Source: Clostridia bacterium (GTDB lineage Bacteria > Bacillota > Clostridia > Christensenellales > CAG-917). Taken from it: a stretch of DNA of 32,873 nt. Where the stretch lies: contig CAAFLX010000009.1 of the NCBI GenBank assembly GCA_900763875.1, forward strand, positions 1-32,873, read 5' to 3'. Made by a program: the position numbers and the translations under genes. Each line of letters begins with the position of its first letter. Within the stretch, counting starts at the first letter, position 1. The notes beneath the pieces were generated by a model. The model saw nothing but the letters and a program-made list of their open reading frames with translations. It searched no databases and had not been told where the DNA came from. Below, piece after piece: positions 16,607 through 24,187 of the stretch.

Positions 16607-17194
16607 ATGGAAGAAAAAAAAGTTGACAGACGTATCGCAAAAACAAAAAAAGCAATCTATCGCGCTTTTGCCGAATTGCTCTCGGAAAAGAACGTAAACG
16701 ACATCACAATCAAGGATATAGCCGACAGAGCCGACATCAATCGCAAGACGTTTTACAACTACTACGACGGCATCTATGAGCTTACAAGCGAAATCGAAAA
16801 CAAGATTATCGACAGTTTTGCGCAAATGATTCGCCAACACAACGTCAACGAACTTTTGCACAACCCCAACGAAATGTTTGAGGAGCTTGTGCGCATCATC
16901 AACACGGATTTGGACTTTTATCAGCACCTCATCTCCATTGAGAGCAACTCAAACCTCGTGTCCAAGCTGTTCAGAACTCTCAAATCGCGCGCCAAAGAGG
17001 TCATCTCCGAGCATACGGTTTTTGACGATGCAACCCTCGACATCGTGCTTGACTTTGTGATATCGGGTATGTTTACGGTGTTCCAACACTGGTTCACCTC
17101 CTCAAGAGAACGCTCGATTGACGATATGGCAAAAATCGTCGCCACCCTCACCTACAACGGCATCAACGGACTTGTCAAGGACTACGAAAAATAA
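16607..17194 (+). CDS. TetR/AcrR-family transcriptional regulator
   Basis: The ATG at 16607 gives 195 residues, the usual TetR length; the open frame extends upstream to 16460 but that part would lie in the promoter. No strong SD is seen. The helix-turn-helix lies at about 33-52 (ITIKDIADRADINRKTFYNYY), a close fit to the TetR N-terminal domain. The C-terminal part with YQHLISIESNSNLVSKLFRTLK and a final conserved FVISGMFTVFQHWF resembles the small DhaS-like TetR C-terminal domains of Firmicutes. The ligand is unknown. It probably represses itself and the divergent glycosyltransferase through the palindrome at 16468-16489. Confidence 0.9.
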   Translation: MEEKKVDRRIAKTKKAIYRAFAELLSEKNVNDITIKDIADRADINRKTFYNYYDGIYELTSEIENKIIDSFAQMIRQHNVNELLHNPNEMFEELVRIINTDLDFYQHLISIESNSNLVSKLFRTLKSRAKEVISEHTVFDDATLDIVLDFVISGMFTVFQHWFTSSRERSIDDMAKIVATLTYNGINGLVKDYEK

Positions 17195-17263
17195 CCGAAA
17201 TCGCAAAAAACCACTCTTGACAAAATGAATTTGCATTTTCGTCAAAGATGTTTCCTTAAACGG

Positions 17264-17292
17264 TTGACTTTTCTTTTGGATAACAATATAAT
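17264..17292 (+). promoter_or_regulatory. Promoter of tRNA-Arg
   Basis: TTGACT (17264-17269), a 17-nt spacer and TATAAT (17287-17292), about 30 nt before the tRNA 5' end. A hairpin with a one-base bulge, TTGACAAAATG/CATTTTCGTCAA (about 17218-17246), lies upstream and may mark the end of the TetR transcript. Confidence 0.8.
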
Positions 17293-17323
17293 GTTTATGC
17301 TTTAGAGAAAAGCTCTATCGAAT

Positions 17324-17400
17324 GTAGCATTAGCCCAGCTGGATAGAGCGTCTGGCTACGGACCAGAAGGTCAGGGGTTCGAATCCCTTATGCTACGCCA
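17324..17400 (+). tRNA. tRNA-Arg (anticodon ACG)
   Basis: This is a 77-nt cloverleaf with encoded CCA. The acceptor stem GTAGCAT pairs with ATGCTAC. The anticodon stem TCTGG/CCAGA encloses loop CTACGGA, so the anticodon is ACG, read as ICG after deamination, for arginine CGN codons. The T arm is AGGGG-TTCGAAT-CCCTT. It is a single-gene unit with its own promoter and a strong terminator. Confidence 0.97.
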
Positions 17401-17442
17401 AATAAAACGCAAGTTGAACAACAACTTGCGTTTTATTTTTTT
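17401..17442 (+). terminator. Strong intrinsic terminator after tRNA-Arg
   Basis: A 16-bp perfect stem starts directly after the encoded CCA (17401-17416 with 17422-17437, loop AACAA) and is followed by five T. Confidence 0.95.
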
Positions 17443-17582
17443 CTGATTTTCAAAACTTTGAGGGCGCAATTTTTGTTTGTACGCATTTTTTTGAGGGAGC
17501 GGACAATAATATGTAATAAACGAAAAACGCAAGGCACGAGCGCAAGCGATTGCGCAAGAGTCGGCGTTTTTAAGAGGTGAAA

Positions 17583-18101
17583 ATGAAAGAAATAGACGGA
17601 TTGAAAATCAACAATATGAACGTCGTCTACGGCATAGGGTTGATTGCGGCAGGGATTTTGTTTTGCATTTTGCGCTCGTCGTTTGTGAGCGCGATGTTGA
17701 CGGTTGCAGGCGTTTTTTTGATGCTTGTGGGCGTTGTAAATCTTATCTGCAAAAAGTGGGTTGTCGGCGGCGTTGAACTTGCGCTTGGCATCGTGGTGAT
17801 AACCTGTGGTTGGACGGTTGTAGACGTTGCGCTTTTGGTGCTTGGCATAGTGTTGTGCGTGTACGCGATTTATATGTTAATATCGCAAATATCGATGTTT
17901 AAGAGTGCAAATGCAAGGGATAAAGTGTTTATTTTGCTCAATCCAATCGTCACGTTTATCATTGGCGTTTTGTTTGTTGTGGCAAAATGGTTTATGGTTG
18001 ACGCGGTGTTTATCACGCTCGGCGTGATTGCGATTTTGGAAGGAATCGCGCTCATGTTTGACTCGGAATATCTGCAAAAAACAAAGGAAAAATCGGCGTA
18101 A
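17583..18101 (+). CDS. DUF308/HdeD-like multi-TM membrane protein
   Basis: The protein has 172 residues from ATG 17583 behind AGAGG; a GTG 6 nt upstream overlaps the SD and is less likely. It is almost entirely membrane, with repeated short helices: VVYGIGLIAAGILFCIL, MLTVAGVFLMLVGVVNLI, VELALGIVVITCGW, VALLVLGIVLCVYAIYMLI, VTFIIGVLFVVAKWF and FITLGVIAILEGIALMF. The paired glycine-rich helices match the DUF308 repeat of HdeD-type proteins. Function is unknown in Firmicutes. It is monocistronic. The promoter is not clear; a weak TTGAGG-17-TAATAA lies at 17491-17519. Confidence 0.8.
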   Translation: MKEIDGLKINNMNVVYGIGLIAAGILFCILRSSFVSAMLTVAGVFLMLVGVVNLICKKWVVGGVELALGIVVITCGWTVVDVALLVLGIVLCVYAIYMLISQISMFKSANARDKVFILLNPIVTFIIGVLFVVAKWFMVDAVFITLGVIAILEGIALMFDSEYLQKTKEKSA

Positions 18102-18125
18102 AGCGGTTGCTTTTTCGCCGATTTT
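18089..18125 (+). terminator. Probable terminator overlapping the end of the DUF308-like gene
   Basis: AAAATCGGCG (18089-18098) pairs with CGCCGATTTT (18116-18125). The loop contains a second small stem (AAGC-ggtt-GCTT) and a T-run. The left arm lies within the last codons. No T-run follows the outer stem, so efficiency is uncertain. Confidence 0.5.
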
Positions 18126-18214
18126 GCATTGTGGTTTTACCCTAAATTTCAGCGGACGATTTGCTTGACCATTAGCAATTTGTCCGCGCTTTGCGTTTTT
18201 GCAAAAGCGTTGAT

Positions 18215-18835
18215 TTAGTTTTGCTCGTCAAAGCGCAAATACGCCTCTTTCAAGATTTTGGCGCAATTTTCAACTCCTATGGCGGTTGTGTTGAGAGTGA
18301 TGTGATAGCTCTTTGCGTCGCCCCACTCGCTGTCGGTGTAATAGCGATAGTGCCTTGCTCTCATGCGGTCGTTTTCCTTGATAATGCGCTCGGCGCGCTT
18401 GGGATCATCGGTGCGCTCAAACACTTTGATGACTCGCTCCACTCTCGACGGCATATCCGCGTGTATGAACACGTTGAGGCATTTATACTTGTCCTTGAGC
18501 AGATAGTCTGCGCAACGACCGACGATTACGCACGCGCCTTTTTGTGCGATTTTGTCGATGACGTCCGCCTCACATGCGTAGATTTTGGATTCCATATTCT
18601 CAAAATTATTTACAAGATTGCCGCTCCACATCCCCGGCGTTATGCCAAACGAGGTCAAACCTCTCATTTTCTGTTCGTTTTCCTTGATAAAGTCCTGCGC
18701 AAAACCGGTATCTTCCGATGCCATTGCGATGATTTCCTTGTCATAGAACGGTATGCCCAACTCGTCGGCGAGCAATTTGCCGACAAATCTTCCTCCGCTG
18801 CCGTACTGTCTTGAAATTGTGATAATCGTGTTCAT
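18215..18835 (-). CDS. Cytidylate-kinase-like family protein
   Basis: The protein has 206 residues from the ATG at 18835, placed 4 nt after AGGAGG; an in-frame TTG upstream overlaps the SD. The N-terminus ITISRQYGSGGRFVGKLLAD (5-24) is the phosphate-binding loop of the Cytidylate_kin2 (AAA_26) family, followed by LGIPFYDKEII. VIVGRCADYLL and the NVFIHADMPSRVERVIK stretch match the nucleotide-kinase core and lid. These proteins are related to CMP kinase but often lack a proven substrate, and some sit next to regulators or membrane genes. The gene is monocistronic with a promoter at 18879-18907. Confidence 0.85.
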   Translation of the reverse strand: MNTIITISRQYGSGGRFVGKLLADELGIPFYDKEIIAMASEDTGFAQDFIKENEQKMRGLTSFGITPGMWSGNLVNNFENMESKIYACEADVIDKIAQKGACVIVGRCADYLLKDKYKCLNVFIHADMPSRVERVIKVFERTDDPKRAERIIKENDRMRARHYRYYTDSEWGDAKSYHITLNTTAIGVENCAKILKEAYLRFDEQN

Positions 18836-18878
18836 AAGCCCTCCTTGCAAGCGAAAAAGCCCACGTATTTATGTATTT

Positions 18879-18907
18879 ATTATCCGCCATTTGCGCGCGT
18901 TCGTCAA
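18879..18907 (-). promoter_or_regulatory. Promoter of the cytidylate-kinase-like gene
   Basis: On the minus strand: TTGACG (18902-18907), 17-nt spacer, GATAAT (18879-18884), upstream of the SD and ATG at 18835. Confidence 0.6.
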
Positions 18908-19019
18908 TACGCAAATTTTGAAAATTCGCAATGTTTTTGAAGTTATTGTGCCGTTTTTGCCTAATTGCCGCGCAAAATCGTCAACGTTGAAACAAATCGC
19001 CATCCGCACCCTATCTTTA

Positions 19020-19048
19020 TTGACTTTTCGACGATGAAAATCTATAAT
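19020..19048 (+). promoter_or_regulatory. Promoter of the rRNA methyltransferase gene
   Basis: TTGACT (19020-19025), 17-nt spacer and TATAAT (19043-19048). Transcription would start near 19055, which excludes the longer reading frame from 18965 and fixes the start at 19076. Confidence 0.8.
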
Positions 19049-19075
19049 TGTCACATAAATATTTCGAGGTGCTTT

Positions 19076-20242
19076 ATGCCTTATACGGTCTATCTAAAAA
19101 AGGGCGAGGAAAAGCGTGTGCTTCAAGGTCACAGTTGGGTGCACGCAAACGAGGTCGCGCGCATCGAAGGCAAGGACAAAAACGGGTCGCTTGCGGTTGT
19201 GCGCACTCACGAGGGCAAATTTGTGGGCAAGGGATATATCAACCACCTATCCAAAATCCTCGTGCGCATATTCATACGCGACGAAAATCAAGTCGATGAC
19301 GAAAACTTGTATTTGGAGCGCATACGCGCGGCAAAAGACTCCCGCACCGCCCTTGGCTATGACAACTGCTATCGCGCGGTGTTTGCAGAGGCAGACAACT
19401 TGCCCGCTCTCATCGTTGACAAATACGCCGACTATCTCGTATGCCAATTTCTATCCCTCGGCATAGACAAGCAAAAGGACAAAATCATAGATTGCCTAGT
19501 CAAAGTTTTCAACCCCAAAGGCATATACGAGCGTAGCGACGTCGGCGTGCGCCAAAAGGAAGGGCTTGAGGAGCGCACGGGCGTTTTGTTTGGCGAAGTA
19601 CCCGACAAAATCATAATCACCGAAAACGGGCTGAAAATGTCGGTAGACGTCAAAAACGGGCAGAAAACAGGCTATTTTCTCGACCAAAAAGAAAACCGCC
19701 TCGCCGCAAGAAGATACGCAAAAGGTAGGGTTTTGGACTGTTTTTGCAACAGCGGCGGATTTTCAGTCAACTGCGCCCTCTCGGCAAACGAGGTTATCTC
19801 TTGCGACGTTTCAAAAACCGCCCTCGAAAACGTTGAGGAAAACGCGCAACTGAACAGCATAAACAACGTCGCAACCAAGTGTGCGGACGTGTTTGAGTTG
19901 CTGCGCGAATACAAGAGCAACGGCGAGAAGTTCGACCTCGTGATTCTCGATCCGCCCGCATTTTGCAAGAGCGCAAGCGAGGTGAAAGACGCCTACCGCG
20001 GATATAAGGATATCAATGTCCTAGGCATGAAACTAGTGCGCAAAGGAGGCTATCTCATTTCCTCGTCTTGCTCGCATTATATGACTTTCCCCCTCTTTGA
20101 AAAGATGCTCGTTGAAAGCGCAAAGGAAAGCGGCAAAATCGTGCGAATGGTTGAGATAAAATCACAAGCCCCCGACCACCCGTCCCTACTCTGCGCCGAA
20201 GAAACCCAATACCTCAAATTCTTCGTGTTGCAAATTATGTGA
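19076..20242 (+). CDS. rlmI: RlmI-type 23S rRNA (cytosine-C5) methyltransferase
   Basis: This 388-residue SAM-dependent methyltransferase is expected to act on 23S rRNA (m5C1962 in E. coli). The N-terminal PUA-like domain begins PYTVYLKKGEEKRVLQGHSW, typical of RlmI. SAM motif I is VLDCFCNSGGFSVNCAL (about 219-235), motif IV is LDPPAFCKS (291-299), and the catalytic cysteine is Cys332 in SSSCSHYM. The SD GAGGTG precedes ATG 19076. Gene order gives no extra information; it is monocistronic. Orthology to RlmI is likely, but related YccW-type enzymes may differ in target. Confidence 0.9.
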   Translation: MPYTVYLKKGEEKRVLQGHSWVHANEVARIEGKDKNGSLAVVRTHEGKFVGKGYINHLSKILVRIFIRDENQVDDENLYLERIRAAKDSRTALGYDNCYRAVFAEADNLPALIVDKYADYLVCQFLSLGIDKQKDKIIDCLVKVFNPKGIYERSDVGVRQKEGLEERTGVLFGEVPDKIIITENGLKMSVDVKNGQKTGYFLDQKENRLAARRYAKGRVLDCFCNSGGFSVNCALSANEVISCDVSKTALENVEENAQLNSINNVATKCADVFELLREYKSNGEKFDLVILDPPAFCKSASEVKDAYRGYKDINVLGMKLVRKGGYLISSSCSHYMTFPLFEKMLVESAKESGKIVRMVEIKSQAPDHPSLLCAEETQYLKFFVLQIM

Positions 20243-20398
20243 TATTGAAAAATCAAAAAGCAAAATTAAACGCAAAACACCGAGCAAAAAGCATCGCCGA
20301 AAAAAGGAAAGAGTCCGGTGCAATACCGAACTCAATTCCAAAATAATTAATTGAATCATTTGTCCAAACTTTTGGGTTAACATCACAGCCAAAAACAA

Positions 20399-21262
20399 TC
20401 ACTCTGCCGTGCTTTCGGTTGACGTTGGAGCAACGACGTTGTTGACAACGCGCACGTCAAGTTGATTGAACGGAATGGTAATTCCATTTTGGTCGAAAGC
20501 CTTTTTCACGTTCTCTATCATGTCGAAATTGACAGTCCAATAGTCGGGCGTTTTGCACCAAACTTTTGTGGAAATATCAAGCCCGTTCGAGGTTTGAGCG
20601 GACACTCTGACGCTGGGAGCAGGGTCTTTAAGCACGAGTTCGTTTGCCTCGCACACCTCTGCAATGACGCTTTTTGCCTTTTCAAAATCGTTTGAATAAG
20701 AGATTGAAAACTTCAAATCCACCCTGCGCATATCCTTTTCGGAATAGTTGACAACCTCGCTTGTCGAGAGTTTACCGTTTGGAAGGTACACAACCTTGTT
20801 GTCGGTGGTGCGAAGTCTTGTGTGGCAAATGCGTATATCCTCGACAATGCCCTCATAGCCGCACGCTTGAATGAAGTCGTCGTCCTTGAACGGTCTTGTG
20901 ATGAGGATAAGCACGCCGCCTGCAAAGTTTGAGAGCGTACCGTTGATTGCAAGACCTATGCCGACGCCCAACGAAGCTATAAGAGCGGTGACCGCACTCG
21001 TATCTATTCCGACATAGCTGATAAGCCCTATCGTCACAAGCACTTTCAGCCCGACTTTCACGACATAACTGACCGTTTTGTAGATGGTTTTGTCAACCTT
21101 TTTGTTGTCCATCATCTTTTTGTCGAGGCGTTTTGTGATTTTTCTCGTGAGCCAGTTTATGAGGGAAAACGACACGATCATAATCACGATTGCTATAACG
21201 ATTTTGATACCCGTGTTGGTGAGCCAATCCTGAACGGTTTGCCACGCTTGTTGCCAATCCAT
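20399..21262 (-). CDS. mscS: Small-conductance mechanosensitive channel (MscS family)
   Basis: This 287-residue MscS-type channel releases solutes on hypo-osmotic shock. TM1 is about 18-37, TM2 about 62-83, and the pore helix TM3 about 87-120 with the small-residue pattern SLGVGIGLAINGTLSNFAGG. The beta domain follows with ITRPFKDDDF and the conserved YLPNGKLSTSEVVNYS. The C-terminal alpha/beta domain ends near 275, after which a short Thr/Ser/Glu tail follows. The SD AGGAG lies 10 nt before ATG 21262. The 156 nt beyond its stop (20243-20398) contain no clear gene or terminator. Confidence 0.95.
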   Translation of the reverse strand: MDWQQAWQTVQDWLTNTGIKIVIAIVIMIVSFSLINWLTRKITKRLDKKMMDNKKVDKTIYKTVSYVVKVGLKVLVTIGLISYVGIDTSAVTALIASLGVGIGLAINGTLSNFAGGVLILITRPFKDDDFIQACGYEGIVEDIRICHTRLRTTDNKVVYLPNGKLSTSEVVNYSEKDMRRVDLKFSISYSNDFEKAKSVIAEVCEANELVLKDPAPSVRVSAQTSNGLDISTKVWCKTPDYWTVNFDMIENVKKAFDQNGITIPFNQLDVRVVNNVVAPTSTESTAE

Positions 21263-21325
21263 ACCTATTATTCTCCTGTAACTTAAATATTTTTATCTGT
21301 CCGAGCGACAACCGCTCTAGACAAA

Positions 21326-21355
21326 ATTATACCCCGAGCCGCCCATTTTTTGCAA
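21326..21355 (-). promoter_or_regulatory. Promoter of mscS
   Basis: Minus strand TTGCAA (21350-21355), 18-nt spacer, TATAAT (21326-21331), about 60 nt before the start codon. Confidence 0.65.
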
Positions 21356-21416
21356 CCTAATAATCGCATACTCTTATATTGTCCCATTCTTTTTGTCGCT
21401 CATACGCAATTTTCGT

Positions 21417-21444
21417 TTGACAACGCGCTATTTTTGTGTATAAT
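21417..21444 (+). promoter_or_regulatory. Promoter of rpsU
   Basis: TTGACA (21417-21422), 16-nt spacer, TATAAT (21439-21444). Both hexamers are perfect, as expected for a ribosomal protein gene. Confidence 0.85.
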
Positions 21445-21479
21445 AGAAAAGTAATTTGAAATCCGAGGAGGTGAAAAAG

Positions 21480-21659
21480 ATGTCAACAGTCAGAGTCGGT
21501 GAAAACGAAAGTTTGGACAATGCAATCCGCCGTTTCAAAAGAAAATGCGCGCGCGACGGCATCATCGGTGACCTCCGCAAGAGAGAGGCTTACGAGAAAC
21601 CCAGCGTAAAACGCAAAAAGAAAGCTGAGGCTGCTCGCAAGAGAATGTACAAAGCGTAA
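21480..21659 (+). CDS. rpsU: 30S ribosomal protein S21
   Basis: This 59-residue, very basic protein of the small subunit helps mRNA recognition during initiation. The sequence STVRVGENESLDNAIRRFKR and the Lys/Arg-rich C-terminus are typical of S21. The ATG at 21480 follows an excellent SD (GAGGAGGTG); the frame opens further upstream, but that part lies in the SD and promoter. tRNA-Val follows 35 nt after the stop with only a hairpin without T-run between, so the two may be cotranscribed. Confidence 0.97.
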   Translation: MSTVRVGENESLDNAIRRFKRKCARDGIIGDLRKREAYEKPSVKRKKKAEAARKRMYKA

Positions 21660-21669
21660 AACAACCCTT

Positions 21670-21690
21670 CTTGCATGCGCACCATGCAAG
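21670..21690 (+). other. Hairpin between rpsU and tRNA-Val
   Basis: CTTGCATG (21670-21677), loop CGCAC, CATGCAAG (21683-21690). It is a perfect 8-bp stem with no T-run, ending 4 nt before the tRNA. It may be a processing or stability element separating rpsU mRNA from the tRNA rather than a terminator. Confidence 0.6.
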
Positions 21691-21694
21691 ATAC

Positions 21695-21771
21695 GGAGGC
21701 ATGGCTCAGTTGGTTAGAGCACACGGTTCACATCCGTGAGGTCACAGGTTCGAGTCCTGTTGCCTCCACCA
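21695..21771 (+). tRNA. tRNA-Val (anticodon CAC)
   Basis: A 77-nt cloverleaf with encoded CCA. Acceptor GGAGGCA pairs with TGCCTCC; anticodon stem CACGG/CCGTG encloses TTCACAT, giving anticodon CAC for the valine codon GTG. The T arm is ACAGG-TTCGAGT-CCTGT. Its 3' part is the left edge of a tandem duplication (see repeat at 21751-22094). Confidence 0.96.
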
Positions 21772-22094
21772 ACACCCTGAAACCCTACTATTGAGTAGGG
21801 TTTTTTTGTTGGTGGTTTTTGCAACAGGATTCGAAGGTGCGTTCCGCACCGCGCACCCTGTGCGCCCTGTGCCCTACGGTCACACTGCACGCTTCGCTAC
21901 TAAATGCAAGCATTTTCGCTCGCTGTTGGGCGAGTCCTGTTCTTCCTCTATCACACAAAGCCAACTAGAATGGTAGGGCTTTTCTTTTGTTGGTGGTTTT
22001 GGCAACAGCCTCGAAGGTGCGTTCCGCACCGCGCACCCTGTGCGCCCTGTGCCCTACGGTCACACTGCACGCTTCGCTACTAAATGCAAGCATT
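21751..22094. repeat. 180-nt tandem repeat seeded in the tRNA-Val 3' end
   Basis: Copy 1 (21751-21914) and copy 2 (21931-22094) are aligned at an offset of 180 nt. From 21831 and 22011 onward they are nearly identical for over 80 nt. The first 80 nt are diverged but in register: both start CGAGTCCTGTT (tRNA T arm) and both contain a terminator-like stem and TGTTGGTGG. Each carries two triloop hairpins (GGTGCG-ttc-CGCACC and GCGCAC-cct-GTGCGC). At 21808-21835 an inverted partial copy of the tRNA 3' end occurs. No gene is supported here. Confidence 0.8.
21780..21807 (+). terminator. Terminator after tRNA-Val
   Basis: AAACCCTACT (21780-21789), loop ATTG, AGTAGGGTTT (21794-21803), then further T to 21807. 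A decayed version follows 180 nt later, around 21959-21987. Confidence 0.9.
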
Positions 22095-22162
22095 GACAAA
22101 ACTCCATACACGCATGGTTTTCGTTTTCAAAATCGGCGCAAAATGCGGTTGGAAAATCGGCG

Positions 22163-22191
22163 TTGACAGGAGATTGTCGGTATGGTATGAT
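22163..22191 (+). promoter_or_regulatory. Promoter of the DHH-DHH-surE operon
   Basis: TTGACA (22163-22168), 17-nt spacer, TATGAT (22186-22191), about 60 nt before ATG 22257. Confidence 0.75.
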
Positions 22192-22256
22192 TGAATGTCA
22201 AATCGGTGTCTATTGTAGATATTTATATTGATATTAATTTGTATAGGTGACAACTT

Positions 22257-23204
22257 ATGAAAAGCAAAGCGTTGGACGCAATCAAACAATACGACGTGAT
22301 AATCATTCACCGCCACTCAAGCCCCGACGGCGACGCTATGGGCAGTCAAATCGGCTTGAAGAGGGTGCTTGAAATCAACTTCCCCGGCAAGAAAATCTAT
22401 GCTGTCGGCGATGATGCAAAGCGTTTTTCCTTTATGGACGGCAGCCAAATGGACGTCATCGGCGACGAGGTGTACGAGGGTGCACTGGCAATCGTGCTTG
22501 ACACGTCGGCAAAGTCGCTCATATCCGACAGCCGCTATACGCTTGCGGACAAAATCATACGCATCGACCACCACATTTTCGTTGAGGACATAGCGGATAT
22601 CGACATAGACGACACGTCGTTTGAGAGCTGCTGCGGACTTTTGACGTATCTTGTGCGCGAATGGGGCTTGGAAGTGGATTCCTACGCCGCCAAAGCCTTG
22701 TTTACGGGCATGGTGACGGACAGCGGACGTTTTTATTATGACGGCGTAACGCCGCGCACGTTCGATTTGGCGAGCTTTTTGCTCAAAAAGGGATTCCGCC
22801 CTGCCGACATCTACTCCAACCTCTACGTTGACACCTACGACAACGTGAAAAAGCGTGCGGAATTTGTGCTGTCCATACGCTTCACTCCCTCGAACGTTGC
22901 CTACTCATATTCGGACAAAGCGAGGGTTGAGTCACTCGGTTTAGAGCCGCAAGCCATATCGCGCGGCTATGTCAACACCATGGCAGACCTCAAAGGCGTG
23001 GACGCGTGGGTGAACTTCACCGAATGTGAGGACGGCGTGCTTTGCGAGATACGCTCGAAAAACCTCAATATTAACCAAATTGCGGTGGCGCACGGCGGCG
23101 GAGGACACCTCAAAGCAAGCGGCGCAACCCTCAAAGACAAGCAAGAGGCTATGCAGGTGCTTGACGAACTTGACGAACTTGTGAAAAACGGAGAAAGAAT
23201 ATGA
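22257..23204 (+). CDS. DHH-family phosphoesterase, NrnA-like (first paralogue)
   Basis: The 315-residue protein belongs to the DHH/DHHA1 phosphoesterases. NrnA-type members degrade 2-5-mer RNA and dephosphorylate pAp; others cleave pApA or c-di-AMP. The metal motifs are present: HSSPDGDA (20-27), Asp82 in VLDTS, DHH at 104-106 and Asp155 in MVTDSGR. The DHHA1 substrate motif is GGGHLKASG (281-289). There are no GAF or PAS domains or membrane segments, which separates it from GdpP. It is first in an operon with two overlapping downstream genes. The SD is AGGTG. Exact substrate unresolved. Confidence 0.92.
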   Translation: MKSKALDAIKQYDVIIIHRHSSPDGDAMGSQIGLKRVLEINFPGKKIYAVGDDAKRFSFMDGSQMDVIGDEVYEGALAIVLDTSAKSLISDSRYTLADKIIRIDHHIFVEDIADIDIDDTSFESCCGLLTYLVREWGLEVDSYAAKALFTGMVTDSGRFYYDGVTPRTFDLASFLLKKGFRPADIYSNLYVDTYDNVKKRAEFVLSIRFTPSNVAYSYSDKARVESLGLEPQAISRGYVNTMADLKGVDAWVNFTECEDGVLCEIRSKNLNINQIAVAHGGGGHLKASGATLKDKQEAMQVLDELDELVKNGERI

Positions 23205-24187
23205 CGGACAATTTTGAAATCAAAAAACAGATACTCGACAAAATCAAGAGTTATGAGCATATCATCATCACTCGCCACTTCCGCCCCGACGGCGACGCAA
23301 TCGGCTCGACAAAAGGGCTTGCAAGGTTGCTCAAACTCTCCTTCCCCCAAAAGGAAGTGTACGTGCTCAACGAGGACAGCTCGGAATATCTCGCGTTTTT
23401 GGGCGGCGAGGACGCACCGATAGAGGACGAAAAATATTCGGACGCGCTCGTTATTGTGTGCGACACGGCAACAACCGACCGTATTTCCAACAAAAAGTTT
23501 GCGCTTGCAAAGGAAATTGTCAAAATCGACCACCATATCGACATCAAACCGTACGGCAATTTGAGCTGGGTTGAGGAGGAACGCTCCTCTCTTTGCGAGA
23601 TGATTGTTGATTTTTGGCTCACTTTCAAGGACGAACTCAAATTCGACAAAGAGGGTGCAACCTACCTTTTCACGGGCATGGTGACGGACAGCGGTCGTTT
23701 CAGATTCAGCTCGGTGAGCGGCGAAACCATGCGCAGAGCAGGCGCGCTCCTCGACCTTGGCATCAACACCGAATGGATTTACGCCAACCTCAATCTCGAC
23801 GACTTCAACGTGTTCAAATTCGAGGCGTACGTCTACAAAAAAATGAAAGTCACAAGCGACGGCGTTGCGTACATCTACGTTGACAAGGCAATGCAAAAAC
23901 GATTCAAACTCTCAAACGAGCAAGCAAGCAACGTTGTGTCATACCTTGACAGCATCAAGGGCGCAATCGTGTGGCTTGCGTTCATTCAAAACGCCGACGG
24001 CAATATCCGCGTGCGCTTGCGTTCGAGATTCGTGACCGTAAATTCGCTTGCAGAACAGTACGGCGGAGGCGGCCACGACAGAGCTTGCGGCGCAACCGTT
24101 CACAGCAAAAAAGAAATGAAACAAATGATATCCGATGCGAACGCAATCGTGAAAAACTACAAGGAAAACAATACGGGCTGGCTATGA
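23201..24187 (+). CDS. DHH-family phosphoesterase, NrnA-like (second paralogue)
   Basis: This 328-residue protein is a paralogue of the preceding one with the same domain order. Motifs are HFRPDGDA (26-33), an aspartate in IVCDTA (88), DHH at 110-112, the MVTDSGRFRF stretch and a C-terminal GGGGHDRACGA. All catalytic metal residues remain, so it should be active. It overlaps both neighbours by 4 nt (ATGA at 23201-23204 and at 24184-24187), giving tight coupling. The two paralogues may divide substrates, for example nanoRNA versus pAp or dinucleotides from cyclic signalling molecules. That division is inference. Confidence 0.92.
   Translation: MTDNFEIKKQILDKIKSYEHIIITRHFRPDGDAIGSTKGLARLLKLSFPQKEVYVLNEDSSEYLAFLGGEDAPIEDEKYSDALVIVCDTATTDRISNKKFALAKEIVKIDHHIDIKPYGNLSWVEEERSSLCEMIVDFWLTFKDELKFDKEGATYLFTGMVTDSGRFRFSSVSGETMRRAGALLDLGINTEWIYANLNLDDFNVFKFEAYVYKKMKVTSDGVAYIYVDKAMQKRFKLSNEQASNVVSYLDSIKGAIVWLAFIQNADGNIRVRLRSRFVTVNSLAEQYGGGGHDRACGATVHSKKEMKQMISDANAIVKNYKENNTGWL

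Noticed and set aside
21695..22094. Integrated element bounded by att sites at tRNA-Val
   Set aside because: The duplicated tRNA 3' ends are only 180 nt apart and no integrase is nearby, so there is no room for an element.
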